The notes under the pieces were generated by a model. It saw nothing but the letters and a program-made list of their open reading frames with translations, did no database searches and was not told the origin of the DNA. 64,000 nt of DNA from Leptobrachium leishanense (Eukaryota > Chordata > Amphibia > Anura > Megophryidae). The stretch covers positions 63,780,637-63,844,636 of the forward strand of contig CM019067.1 of the NCBI GenBank assembly GCA_009667805.1, in the 5' to 3' direction. Made by a program: the position numbers and the translations under genes. This document shows positions 1 through 10,271 of this stretch, one piece after another. Numbering within the stretch: the stretch's first letter is position 1; every line of letters begins with the position of its first letter.

Positions 1-589
1 ATGCGCGAGGATTGTAATACCAGCGTTGATTTACACGCGTTAACGTTTAATGCTTCGCGCAAAAATTCACGCGTTTACTGTGCATTTTTGCGTGAAGAAT
101 GTTATAGAGCCCTAAATTTGTTAATCTCGTTGAAGTAGTCAGAAAAGCTGGCAGCCGTGAGGTCTGTGGAAGGTTGAGTGGAAGCGGGGCGCATTAACAG
201 ATTGAAAGTATGAAACAGACATCTGGAATCATGGGAAAAGGGGGAGATAAGGGACGAGGAATAAGTTTGTTTAATAAAGTGAAAGGGAGTAGGATAATCG
301 ATTTTGAGATGGGGAAGTCGGATCAAGGGAAGGCTTTTTTTAGGATTAAGCCTATAGTGCCATTTTTCGGGGAGCTGGGAAAACTCCAGAAGACAAAGAT
401 TAAAGATGTAGGTCAAGAGTAGACCTGTATTTGAAAATTGGAGAAGTTGGTAGGGTAAGAAGACAGGAGTATAGAGCTTTATCAGATTCACAAAACCTCT
501 TGAGATTCTATTTGTTACTGGCAGCCAATATTTAAATCTCTGTGCAGCAATGATACATTATATTTATCTCTGTATGTTTTATTTAACAG
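1..589. other. MMP16 intron, upstream of the first visible exon
   Basis: No host coding sequence seen. On the minus strand, 102-491 is an open stretch whose C-terminal part has a '(S)TDLTAASFSDYF' segment that resembles the linker between endonuclease and reverse transcriptase of L2-like LINEs. The match is short, so this is only a possible old L2 fragment. The last bases (tttaacag) are a normal splice acceptor. Confidence 0.5.
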
Positions 590-712
590 TTGGATGAAGA
601 AGCCACGATGTGGCGTACCTGATCAGACGAGAGGCATTTCTAGATTTAACATTCGCCGAAAACGTTATGCCTTAACGGGGCAGAAGTGGCATCACAAGCA
701 TATCACCTACAG
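590..712 (+). CDS. mmp16: MMP16 (MT3-MMP) coding exon: cysteine switch and furin site
   Basis: This internal exon of a membrane-type matrix metalloproteinase encodes the end of the propeptide and the start of the mature enzyme. It is bounded by acceptor AG at 588-589 and donor GT at 713-714. After one base completing an upstream codon it reads 40 codons and two bases. Visible motifs are the cysteine switch PRCGVPD, whose Cys blocks the catalytic zinc in the zymogen, and the furin-type site RRKR followed by YALTGQKW, where the proprotein is cleaved in the secretory pathway. MT-MMPs are cell-surface enzymes that cleave matrix proteins and activate pro-MMP2. The split codon AG+T joins exactly to the exon at 24275. 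It is probably exon 3 by comparison with other MT-MMP genes (inference). MMP16 fits better than MMP14, 15 or 24 from the sequence around the furin site and in the next exon. Confidence 0.95.
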
Positions 713-2040
713 GTAAAAGAAACCTTTTTAATATAATTATGATTGTAAGATCATTGGCCAAAATAAATAAAATCTACAGGGGTTTGGGTGTGAAGGAGAA
801 CACACGTATTTGCTATCCTATTAGTGGTCAGCATCTCAACTATTAATTCTGGTTTCAGAAATGGTGACGGCATGGCCTTAAAACAAGTTATGACATCTGT
901 AATGGTTTTGAGAAGGGGAGGTGAGGAGATGGATTAGCCAGGAATGTGTTTATACTAATCTGACAAAAATGTGTTTTGCAGGATATGTGTGTTGAATATT
1001 TGCTTAATTTATTTGAACCAATGAAAGACTGAAGTTGGGGTTTACTAGTTTAGAGTGTTGACTGACAGAATCCAATGTAGCTTAAATTTATCAATACATT
1101 TCAAGAAATATGTCTCCATTTTCATCGACTGTTGGTCAAAGTCTAGTGGTATATAATATCAGTACAACCATATATTACATTTTCTATAGATAATAATATA
1201 ATCGCTGTATTGTCAGACAGACGGAACGGGAGTTTGGCATTGGGGAAGAGTCCTCATAGAACTGGATTAGTAATGACACATGTCAGAGACTCACTAAAGT
1301 GGTGGTAGATCTTTACATTGCTCTTTATTTCAAGAAAAAAATTCTATCAGTTGGCTAATGTCTCTGACGGTCATTCCAGATGGTTTTGTTTCACATGGCA
1401 TGATGGAAATTAACCAAGCATTCGCAGCGATAATCAGATATTTTATTAAAACACCTGGAAATGTGTGAATGGGAAATGAGGAAACTGTATCAAATGTCAA
1501 ATTGATGCAAAAAGCTGCTTTATATAAAGTAATATAAACTTAAAAAATACAAAGACAAGTCTTGGCAAAGACCTAGAGTTTGGAAGAGAGTCAACACTTC
1601 TGGGATAACACATTGCTCCTAATGTCTCTTTAAGATACATCAAAATGCTATAGTGGCAAGAGTCTCAAGTATTCCTGACTTTAGCGATTTTAAGCAAGTA
1701 TATAAAGCCTCTTCCTTCTACGTAGGTTTTTAATTATTCAGTTAAGCGAATAACTGCATGTGGGACTTGTAAATGTGTGTATAAATATTTGTCTGCTGTT
1801 TGCTGTCATTCCACTTGAGAAAGGCTCCATTGAGGGGCCATAATGTTTTTTGGCACATGTCCTGAATAAAAAGATCCTATTTGACTCCTATTCGAGTGCT
1901 AGGTCTGTTTCTGGGTTGGCATTTTGGGATTTCGGTTGTTGGACTGTGTGGCACTCCACAGTGAGGTGTTTCATTGTCAGTGAGTGCACAAACCTCAATG
2001 AGGGCACAACAATATGCACACAAAATATATGCCTACAACA
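713..2040. other. intron, no feature recognised except one hairpin motif
   Basis: AT-rich single-copy-looking intron sequence starting with donor GTAAAAG. I see no exon or complete transposon. A hairpin motif at 1814-1875 is listed separately. Confidence 0.6.
1814..1875 (+). other. conserved hairpin motif (cttgagaaaggc / ggggcc), unclassified
   Basis: The sequence has 'cttgagaaaggctcc' followed by 'ggggccataatg' and then 'cctgaataaa'. It is a decayed version of a motif that recurs in this window: (C)TGANGAA, a GC stem, then GAAACG. Related sites are near 17930-17965, 20480-20505, 23338-23373, 24838-24860, 28028-28070 and 28362-28400. See the findings for a possible hammerhead-ribozyme reading. 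Confidence 0.35.
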
Positions 2041-2048
2041 TCTACAGC

Positions 2049-2436
2049 CAGGGCTGGACTGGGACAAAAATATCAACCCTGGACTTCATCCAGACCGGTC
2101 CACTTTAATTATGCAAACCCGCCAAAAAATAGTACATAAACCAATCAGATCGCTCAACCAGATACCGGAGTTGCTGCAGAGCGATTAAGTAAAGCAACGC
2201 AGCGGCACTGAAGTTGAGCACGCACCATCTCGTAAGGTGAGAGGGATGTGCAGCGGGTCTCACCGACACTGTGGCCCCAATATGAGACTGCGTCTGTATT
2301 GCAGACGGTGAGGAAGTTCTCACCTCACCCATTAAGGGCAGTGTGAGCTGCGAAGTGAACCAGCATTCACACTGGCCCACTGAGCCATCGGCCCACCGGG
2401 AATCTCCCTGTAGTCCCTATAGCCAGTACATGCCTG
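2049..2436. mobile_element. non-autonomous hAT transposon (MITE), 388 bp
   Basis: The element begins cagggctggactggg and is flanked by a perfect 8-bp duplication, tctacagc, at 2041-2048 and 2437-2444. An 8-bp TSD and ends beginning CAGGG are typical of hAT elements. No transposase is present. Its right terminus is worn. Confidence 0.85.
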
Positions 2437-2444
2437 TCTACAGC

Positions 2445-2809
2445 CCTGACACAGATCTAAACACAGAAAACATCTGATGCGCCTTTTCATATCCACCCTT
2501 TATCAAACAAAACCCAAACCATACATGATTACTTGACATTTATCGCATCTCACAAATGCCAGTGCTACAAATCTAAACATACATACATGTGCCACAGAGT
2601 CCACCTTTCATCTGAAAAGGGACAAACCTGAAATTCATCAACTGTGATCCACAGACTAGGCTTACCTTACTTTTAACATTTACATAAAAAAATACACTGA
2701 TCCACCACATTTAAAAAGGGTTTACAGAATGATTTATACAGTTGCTGAACACATGTAGTCAAGAACTTCTATAAGGTTTGATTTACTACACTTGATTTTA
2801 TTCAAAAGA
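2445..2809. other. intron, nothing recognised
   Basis: AT-rich sequence between two transposon copies. No gene, RNA or repeat identified. Confidence 0.5.
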
Positions 2810-3450
2810 CCTGAATTGGCTTCGAAATTGCACCGAACAGTGAATTTTCCCGTACGGTGCAATTTCGTGGTCATTCGGCTATTCAAAAAGCAGGTAGTCC
2901 GCCAAATATTGACGAACTGCCAGCGAAATACGGTGCCTGTTCGACGGCAGTGAGATCCCCATAGAGACGCAATGGTTAATCTATTCAGAGAACAGTGAAC
3001 AGCAGAGAAATGTCAGAGAAATGCCCTTATTTTCGGTGGTTTCTTTCGGCAGGTTTAATCAGGCGAATTCCATAGGGTTCAATGTAAAAAATATTCTGTT
3101 TTTATTAAACCTTTATTAAATAGTTTTATTCTTTTAATTTGCAGCAACAAGTCTCTATTTAGGGATATTTCGGGTTTTTTCCCGATATTTCTTTTTCTTT
3201 ATTTAAATAGGTTTTTTTTTTCTTTTCTGTAACAGTCCTTTTATTATTCATACGACCTAAAATATATATTCCAGGCATTTTCGTGCAGTAGTTTTTTCGC
3301 AAAGAGCTTTTAAAAGTAAGTGTGTGTGGTGTGTTTTTTGTTTTTTTTTTATGTGTGTTTTTTACCAGTTTGTCAGCTTTTTCTGGTGGCTGGTCGGGCT
3401 CTGTTTGGCGGATCATCGGCTTTTTTCAGATGAGTTCGGCATCAAAATCT
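2810..3450. mobile_element. diverged, partial copy of the hairpin-ended TIR MITE
   Basis: Blocks such as 'cattcggctattca', 'cggtgcctgttcga', 'cggtggttt..ttcggcag' and 'tcaatgt(t)aaaaata' occur in the same order as in the copy at 42204-43253. Both ends have lost the consensus CAGGGTTATTC terminus, so the boundaries are approximate. No coding capacity. Confidence 0.65.
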
Positions 3451-4562
3451 ACACCCTGGTAGATGAGATTAAGACAAATCATTTTAAGAGCTGGAGGAAA
3501 ATCAAAGTGTGCCAGAAAGTCCAGAGTGTTTTTATGCGAAGGTTGGAACTTTATTGATTGGATGTAAAGGTCACAGCCAGAGGACACTGAAGCAAGGACC
3601 CTGATGGATAGTGTTCATGGGAGTATAACTCATAAGGACTAAATGCTTTTAAAAAAGCTGGAAATACTCTTTGTGTAAACTTTACATTTGGAGAAGCCCT
3701 CAAATCGAGAGAACTGGTGACCATGATCCTATAGATCAGGGATGGATCAGATGAAGAACAATGGCTATGGCTATGGCTACCATTCTGGTGGTATTGGAAG
3801 GGATTAATAAGAACCAGTGTGTTGCTAATAAGGATTAAGAACATAAAGGGATCCGGAACCGAAACCTGGGGAATTTTAACAAAGCGTTTTTATGATGGGT
3901 CTTAAAAGGAGATCCTGAAATAACGATGTGTTGGCCTAGATAAGTATGGAGTTCTCCTAGAATCCCATAATGAGAAACTTGGTTTTGGACACTTATTGAG
4001 ACAAAGCTCTTAAAAAAGATAAAGGCAGCTTTCAAGTTAATTACATTGAATAAGTCAAGGTAACCTGTAAGTCATAAGAAAATGTTATCAGAATAGTAAT
4101 TGTGTGGCTGTTCTTAAATGATAAGCATATAAAAATGGTAAAAGGTCTGATCACTCAGAATAATTAATATTGGTACATAGAGTTCCCATTACCAGACTTT
4201 ATTTTATTTCCAAGGACACGGTCCTGCATATCGTCAATATGGTGACTGCCGGGCGAACAGAAACATGTATCAACAGTAGGATAGGTACAGTAATTACATT
4301 TTCCACTAGAGCTGGCATTAACTTTATCATTTTCACCTGTGGTTTAAAGGTCCTTTTTGTCTTTAAAATTCTATAAAGCAAAAAAGACTGTATTATTCTG
4401 CATGATAACACACAATTACTTTGTCCAGAATATGAAAATTATGAAATTGTCACTGTATTCATTCTTCATTTTCCAGCCCAGTGACTGTAATAGTAATAAA
4501 CACTAGATCTGTTTTCTTATCCTGAAAATTACAAAAAATACACACGGCAAGCTTCAAGACTC
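3451..4562. other. intron, nothing recognised
   Basis: About 1.1 kb without a recognisable gene or named repeat. Short open frames occur but none has a family motif or splice context. Confidence 0.5.
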
Positions 4563-4632
4563 ATCCAAGTGGTTATGGTGAGATTATATATATATATATT
4601 ATATATATATATATCACCATAACCACTTGGAT
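4563..4632. repeat. perfect 19-bp inverted repeat around an AT microsatellite
   Basis: The arms at 4563-4581 and 4614-4632 (atccaagtggttatggtga and its complement) are perfect. They enclose a TA-dinucleotide run, so the whole unit can fold as one long hairpin. It resembles the core of a tiny palindromic MITE; the family is not recognised. Confidence 0.75.
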
Positions 4633-4856
4633 CTGACTCTCGTTACATAGGCTAATACTCGCCTGGCTCACACAGCTCTCCACATACAAGACTGTATCAG
4701 CAGCGTTCCCGGTCTTATTCACAAAATCTCTTCATTGGTAGAAAATCGATGTTTGTATGACAGTCCACTATCCGTGGTCTTTTATCAGGATACCATACAG
4801 TCTTTTATATGGAGAGTTAGATAGATCTAGCTATCTCCATCCTCTTCTACATCTAC

Positions 4857-5060
4857 TCATTTAAGTTCTGGTGGAGGGCAAAAAGTGAGATTAAAAGCTT
4901 TCACATAGCAAATAATTTTGCAGACTTCATTTGCATGTCCTTCCCAGAGTTCCTTGCTGCATATGGGGAATGTAGCACATGAGCTCTGTAAAGCAATTAT
5001 CTGAGTTGCCGGGATGTGTAAATATCTTCCACAATTATAAACTTTATTAGATAGATAGGG
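4857..5060 (+). repeat. octamer-containing repeat module, copy 1
   Basis: It starts with a 'ggtggagggcaaaaa' block, then carries the octamer atttgcat and 'ccttcccagagttccttgctgcatatggg'-like sequence, and ends near 'tataaactttatta'. Further copies are at 17583-17712 (minus) and 19850-20036. In the third copy the ggtggagggcaaaa block lies at the far end in inverted orientation, so the full element probably has terminal inverted repeats. Confidence 0.6.
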
Positions 5061-5131
5061 AGTGACTGAAGGGGAGGGGTCGTTTGGACCCCTCTATCTC
5101 CCCATCGGTATGAGCAACTGAGACAAGAGCG

Positions 5132-5275
5132 TACAGAAAAAATGGCGTCGCGCCCATACTCACTTATTTTCGGAGCGGCAGCAACTGCCAGGAGTAACAG
5201 CCCAGTCAATGTATAAAACATAACCAGGAAAAAGAGTGTCATCTGCGCTCGTTTCTATGTGTTCCATGTACAACA
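5132..5275 (+). repeat. foldback-family repeat, copy A
   Basis: Positions 5132-5204 are repeated as a perfect 73-bp inverted copy at 5528-5600. The stretch 5132-5275 also resembles 60580-60823 read on the minus strand, with shared blocks gtacag, cgcc, cggagcggcagcaact / gcggctgcaac, cagccca, gtataaaacata and catctgcgctc / catctgctctt. So two distant loci carry the same family. Confidence 0.65.
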
Positions 5276-5382
5276 AAAATTGAGGTTTTTGTTTGTTTCA
5301 ATGGCCATTGCAACGTAAGCTCACTCGCCACTTCAAGGCACCTCTTTAGAGTGGGTACCTAACAATTGTAACCAAAAGGCCG

Positions 5383-5775
5383 CTCTACTGAGCAGCTCCA
5401 AGCCCCTCCAGCTGCTTTTCAGCCAAGGAGAGGCAAAGATGGTGGCTTTTATTTATACACGCACCAAACACTTCCCATTTGGGATCAAAAACAAAAACAT
5501 GGAAAGAGGAACAGCTGCAGAACGGGCTGGGCTGTTACTCCTGGCAGTTGCTGCCGCTCCGAAAATAAGTGAGTATGGGCGCGACGCCATTTTTTCTGTA
5601 TTTATGTATATCATGCTTGTAACACCAGTCCGTCGTTCTGCAGCTGTTCCTCTTTCCATGTTTTTGTTTTTGATCCCAAATGGGAAGTGTTTGGTGCGTG
5701 TATAAATAAAACCCACCATCTTTGTCTCTCCTTGGCTGAAAAGCAGCTGGAGAGGCTTGGAGCTGCTCAGTAGAG
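5383..5775. repeat. large palindrome: 142-bp arms, 109-bp spacer
   Basis: The left arm 5383-5524 and right arm 5634-5775 are near-perfect inverted copies (starting ctctactgagcagctcc and ending in its complement). The 109-bp centre is largely an inverted copy of 5132-5204. Open frames across it on both strands exist only because each arm mirrors the other. It looks like a foldback element or a palindromic rearrangement of one. Confidence 0.8.
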
Positions 5776-6411
5776 ACAAGAGAGTCACTGCTGGAAAGGT
5801 CACAGTGTGACCTTTCCAGCCATGCCTCTCTTTAATCCCTTAGGCGCCAGTACATGATCTGGAACCAATTGGCGCTGGATTGTGGACCTCTCCTGGAAGT
5901 GGCTGACATCTTGGATGTCAGCCAAGCCTCTGGGCCTCTTCCCGCCCACGTACGTCATCACGCTTACCGCAATGATGTCAGTTAGAGGATTATTCCCTGC
6001 CAAAGCTGCCAATTGGTTTCCCTATGGTGGCAGGTAGAGGGTCATGAAACCAAACATGACTAGGTTATGTTTAAAATGAAAGTTTTAAAAAATAAATCTA
6101 AAAATAAAATGTTTTTTATTTATTATGCAGCAATATTGTTCACTTTTTAATTATAATGTGAACAATGATTCTGTATTAATGAAAATAATTGTTTTTTGAA
6201 TTAATAAATTAACTGGATAGTAAAGATTGGTTTAGGTTGGATCAGATAATTAGTGATTTGGTATCTGTTTCAGAAATATCTGACTCTCGTTACATAGGCT
6301 AATCCTTCATATTTCAACAACTTTTCTGCTGTAGTTTCTTGAGGTAACCACTAGTTTCATCCTTTTTTATAAGGAGTTATATAACTTAAGTCAAACAATT
6401 ACATAAATATA
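5776..6411. other. intron, nothing recognised
   Basis: No gene or complete repeat. Positions 6278-6303 are an exact 26-bp copy of 4631-4656 (see findings). Confidence 0.5.
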
Positions 6412-7313
6412 CAGGGTTATTCAAAGAGATTCGAAAAGTCACCGCACGTTCGGTGACTTTTCGTTCTCTTCAATTCGGTTCCTTTTGCCGATCCCATTTC
6501 GGTGACCCTGCGGTGTATTCAGCAAACACCACAGGGTCCCCGAATTGCAGGGAAAAGCTACCGCAAACCCGATGAAAACTAACCGTAAAACCCAGCGAAT
6601 GCACGCAGAAAACCCCCAAAAACATCTGGATTAACCTGCCGAAAACCACGGAAAAACCCGAGCAGGAGCCGATCACACGCAGCGAAGCTGCCCGAGAAAG
6701 CCGACACCGCAGACAGAGCGAAGTGAATAAATTAGGAAAACCGTTTGTATGAATGTTTGAAAAGTGAAACACTGTTTGCAAAGAAACTACTGAGCGAAAA
6801 TGTCTGAAATTTGCATATGAGGTCCAGAGAATGATAATAAAAAGGGCTGTTACAGAAAAAAGAAGTAAACTTAAAAAAAAAATTAGACTTTTCAAAAAAA
6901 AAAAAAAATCAGAAAAATGCTTAGAAGATCCTAAAAAATCTATAAATAAAGAGGCTCTTTACTGCAGAATTTTATAATGAACGGTTTATTAGATATTGAA
7001 TTAAAACGGGAAAATTTTTAACATTGAAGCCTATGGGATTCTCCTGAATAAACTTGTCGTATTAAACCACCGAATGGCAGGGCATTTCGGGAACCTTTCA
7101 CTGCTGGTTTGTGTTCTCTGAATAGCCGAAGCAGTGCGTTTTCATGGGGATTTCACTGCCCTCGAACAGGCACCGTATGTTCAGGCAATTCGCCAGGATT
7201 TGGTGAATTGCCTGCTCTCTGGATAGCCGAATGGCCAAGAAAGGTAACCGAATGCTGATTTTCAGCGTTCGGTTACCTTTCTCAAGCAATTCGGATCTCT
7301 TTGAATAACCCTG
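6412..7313 (+). mobile_element. TIR MITE with subterminal hairpins, 902 bp
   Basis: The ends cagggttattcaaagaga and its complement are terminal inverted repeats, and the 3-bp word ata flanks both. Just inside the left end is a hairpin (gaaaagtcaccg / cggtgacttttc); inside the right end is a longer one (gaaaggtaaccgaa / ttcggttacctttc). There is no transposase. Other copies are at 2810-3450, 42204-43253 and 45339-56097. I cannot assign the superfamily. Confidence 0.85.
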
Positions 7314-7646
7314 ATAGTGTTTGTATCCATATATTTGCTTAAACGTACAATTATCTTGTGAAATTCTCTGGGAGAGCTGTACGTTGTGAAAGGATGTTCT
7401 TTTTGGTAAATAAATTCTATAACAAAAAAAATCTGTCATTTCACACTAAGATTTGGATTATAATGTAAATAGAAAACTCTATATTATTTTTTTTATTATG
7501 GGGGGGCCATATATCAGATTTTTCTTCCCGACCTACTGACCTAGTAATGCTTGGCTGCAGTTTCTGCTTCTTGTATGGAAAATTAACCTCTACATCTACC
7601 TCTGGTGAAAATCTGTCCTGGGCCAGTTCGGAAGTTGAATATCCTC
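7314..7646. other. intron, nothing recognised
   Basis: Short AT-rich spacer between two MITEs; no gene or repeat identified. Confidence 0.5.
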
Positions 7647-7649
7647 TAA

Positions 7650-7996
7650 GGCTGGTGTCAGACGAGCACACTATATGCGCCTGTACTGGCGTGCCCCCCT
7701 TGCATCCGTCGCGGTGTAGTGACGCTGCGAAGTGGCTGGCCACACGCTGTAGCATGTGCACAAATTGCGCGCGCTACAGCAGGCGTGCTGCGTCCGTTTA
7801 GAAAGCCTCTCTGACAAAGCACTATGACGCGCGATCAATGGGACTGCAAAGCGAGATCCTCCATAGGAGGATCGAGCCTTGCAGCGTTGAGCGCACAAAC
7901 TGCGCTCAGCGAGGTGGCCAGACGGGCATCAGAGTGGAAGGTACGTCCACTCTCAGAACGTTCCCTCCGCTCATAAACGCTCGTCTGACACCAGCC
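7650..7996. mobile_element. Harbinger-like MITE, 347 bp
   Basis: The ends ggctggtgtcagacgagc and gctcgtctgacaccagcc are complementary, and a 3-bp TAA duplication flanks the element (7647-7649, 7997-7999). A 3-bp TWA target and GG-starting TIRs fit PIF/Harbinger elements. The interior is GC-rich and non-coding. Confidence 0.8.
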
Positions 7997-8522
7997 TAAA
8001 GTGTTACTAACACACATAGTACACGTTATCACAGAAATCTGAATTCCATGAAGATGAAGCTTTGTGATAATGAGTTTGAATACCAGTATATTGCCTCTAG
8101 CATGTATGTCTTTCTGTTTCACAGGTGCAAGGGTGCAGTATTTATATATTTTCGTAGTATTTTTTTATATATATACTGCTCAGCATAAATGAGTATACAC
8201 CTTTTTTGAAAAGATTTTAATCAACTCAAGAACAATTTCCAAAATTCTTCCATACCCCGAGTTATATAGAACATTTGTTTAGCTCGTTACATGACAGTAA
8301 GGTTGGTTGATAATATAACTTAGATGCCAAAATCTTCAGTTTTAATCAAATTAGTTGATGCAAAAATGAATTCACCCCACAACAAAAACTACTATATCTA
8401 GTATTTTGTATGACCTCCATGATTTATAAGGACAGCACCAAGTCTTCTAGGCATGGAATGAACAAGTTGGCGACATATTGCAACATCTATCTTTTTCCAT
8501 TCTACAAGAACCACCTCTTTTA

Positions 8523-8947
8523 GGCTAGGGTCAGACGAACGCATTTTCGCGTTGTCTGTGAAAAAGTGCGTTCGAACGAATGGACGCATTTTTTCACGGA
8601 GTACACGATAGCGGTCATACGATGCGCATTTGCATCCGTGATTTTGTACGGATCATCAATAAAACACTTTGTGCATCTGGACGTTATGTTGGCCGGACAT
8701 TAGCAGCGTCTGACGTCTCCAAATCACACACACACACCGCTAGCAGGCGCAGCGCACTCTGTACATCAGTACTAGCAGTTTAACGTTCTCGAAAAAATGC
8801 GTTCGTTTTCCACTTGCGTTGCGCAGCCGGACTTTTGTGCGGCCGTTCTTCGTATATTGGCCGTCATTGGACGTCATTTGCTGCTAGTGTGGCCGTGATT
8901 AAGTGCGCCTGCACGCGCGTTCGCACTGCGCTCGTCTGACCCTAGCC
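8523..8947. mobile_element. Harbinger-like MITE, 425 bp
   Basis: TIRs ggctagggtcagacga and its complement are flanked by a TTA duplication (8520-8522, 8948-8950). It was inserted into the mariner transposase relic. It shares ends and interior blocks with copies at 9070-14218, 16425-16841 and 27131-27558. Confidence 0.85.
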
Positions 8948-10271
8948 TTACAGCCTGGATGCTGGATGGAGAGCGATGTTCAACTTGTCTCTTCAGAATT
9001 CCCTATAGGTGTTTGATTTGGTTCAGATCAGGAGACATACTTGGCCACTGAATCACTTTCACTCTGTTAGGCTAGCGTCCGAACGCAGTCAACACGTCCG
9101 TGTCGAAGCACAATTTAATGTCCGTCATAGCATTGATTTGTGATCAATAGAGACCAACACATGAAGTACGTGTGCAGCGAAGTGCGCACGAACCATGCAG
9201 GTGGCTTCGGACGCCATTTAGGTCTCGACGTAAAAGCGCTACGACGGACGCCCAGAGTGCGCCGTGTCTGCGTAGCGGCCTGTGTGCCTGATGACGCGAT
9301 GTCAGATGCAGCGCATTTGCAACGTCCATCATGTTGACTAGGGATGAGCCGAACACTCCCCGAGTTCGATTCGAACCCGAACTTCACATTTGTTCGGGTC
9401 CGAACACGAACCCGAACTCGAACCCAATGCAAGTCAATGGGGCTGAAAATTCGGTTTATAGAGTGCCCTCCAAGAGGGCATATATGCTACATATTTGCCA
9501 TAAAAGGTGTTTGGGGGTCCGGGTAGTGCCCTGGGGGACAGGAAACAAGGACAAAAAGTTTTAAAAAAAAGTTTTTAAAGGGACCGTGAGTTTTCCATGA
9601 AATAAGGGTTAAAAATAAAAACCAAAAATTCCTTCAAATATCGTGCCTAGGAGGTCCCCATAACCTGCCCGTGAAGTGGTGGATTTCTAGGATGTATAGA
9701 AACACTTAAAAACAAAAAAATGATGTTTCATATGACGGTAAATGCTTTTCCTTTAATCTATCCATAAACAACTGCTTGGGGCGGCAGTCTGTATGAAAAG
9801 AGGAGACATTTTCGAACACGCAGAAAAAGTTTACTGATTTTTTTTTGGCTAAATTATTGTGAAATATATGCAGGCTTTGGATGAAAGTAACAATAGGTGC
9901 TTTAAAATTGGTCCTTTAGCGTCCCCAACAGTGCCGTCACACCGTAACCCCTCTGCGGATATGAATCTGATACAGGCGTCAGTGGCAGTGCACCCAAATA
10001 TTGTGCTTTTGGTGCCAGGCCAGCAAGTATCATCATACAGTAACCCCTCTGTGGTATTGTGGAAGAGTGCAGGGTTGGACCCTGCTGTTCAAAAAATTAA
10101 AATGATATAAATCTGGCACAGGCGTCAGTGCAGCCAAATATTGTGTCTTTCATGGCAGCAAGTGCATTCACACCGTAACCCTTTTGTGGTATTGTGGAAG
10201 AGTTCAGTGCTGGAGGTTTTGTGCATGCAGAAGACATACCCGATCTATTCTGTTACTTCGGCATCAGGGGA

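Noticed and set aside
5439..5803. Two similar 90-116 aa frames on opposite strands
   Set aside because: They mirror each other because of the 142-bp palindrome; no family similarity.
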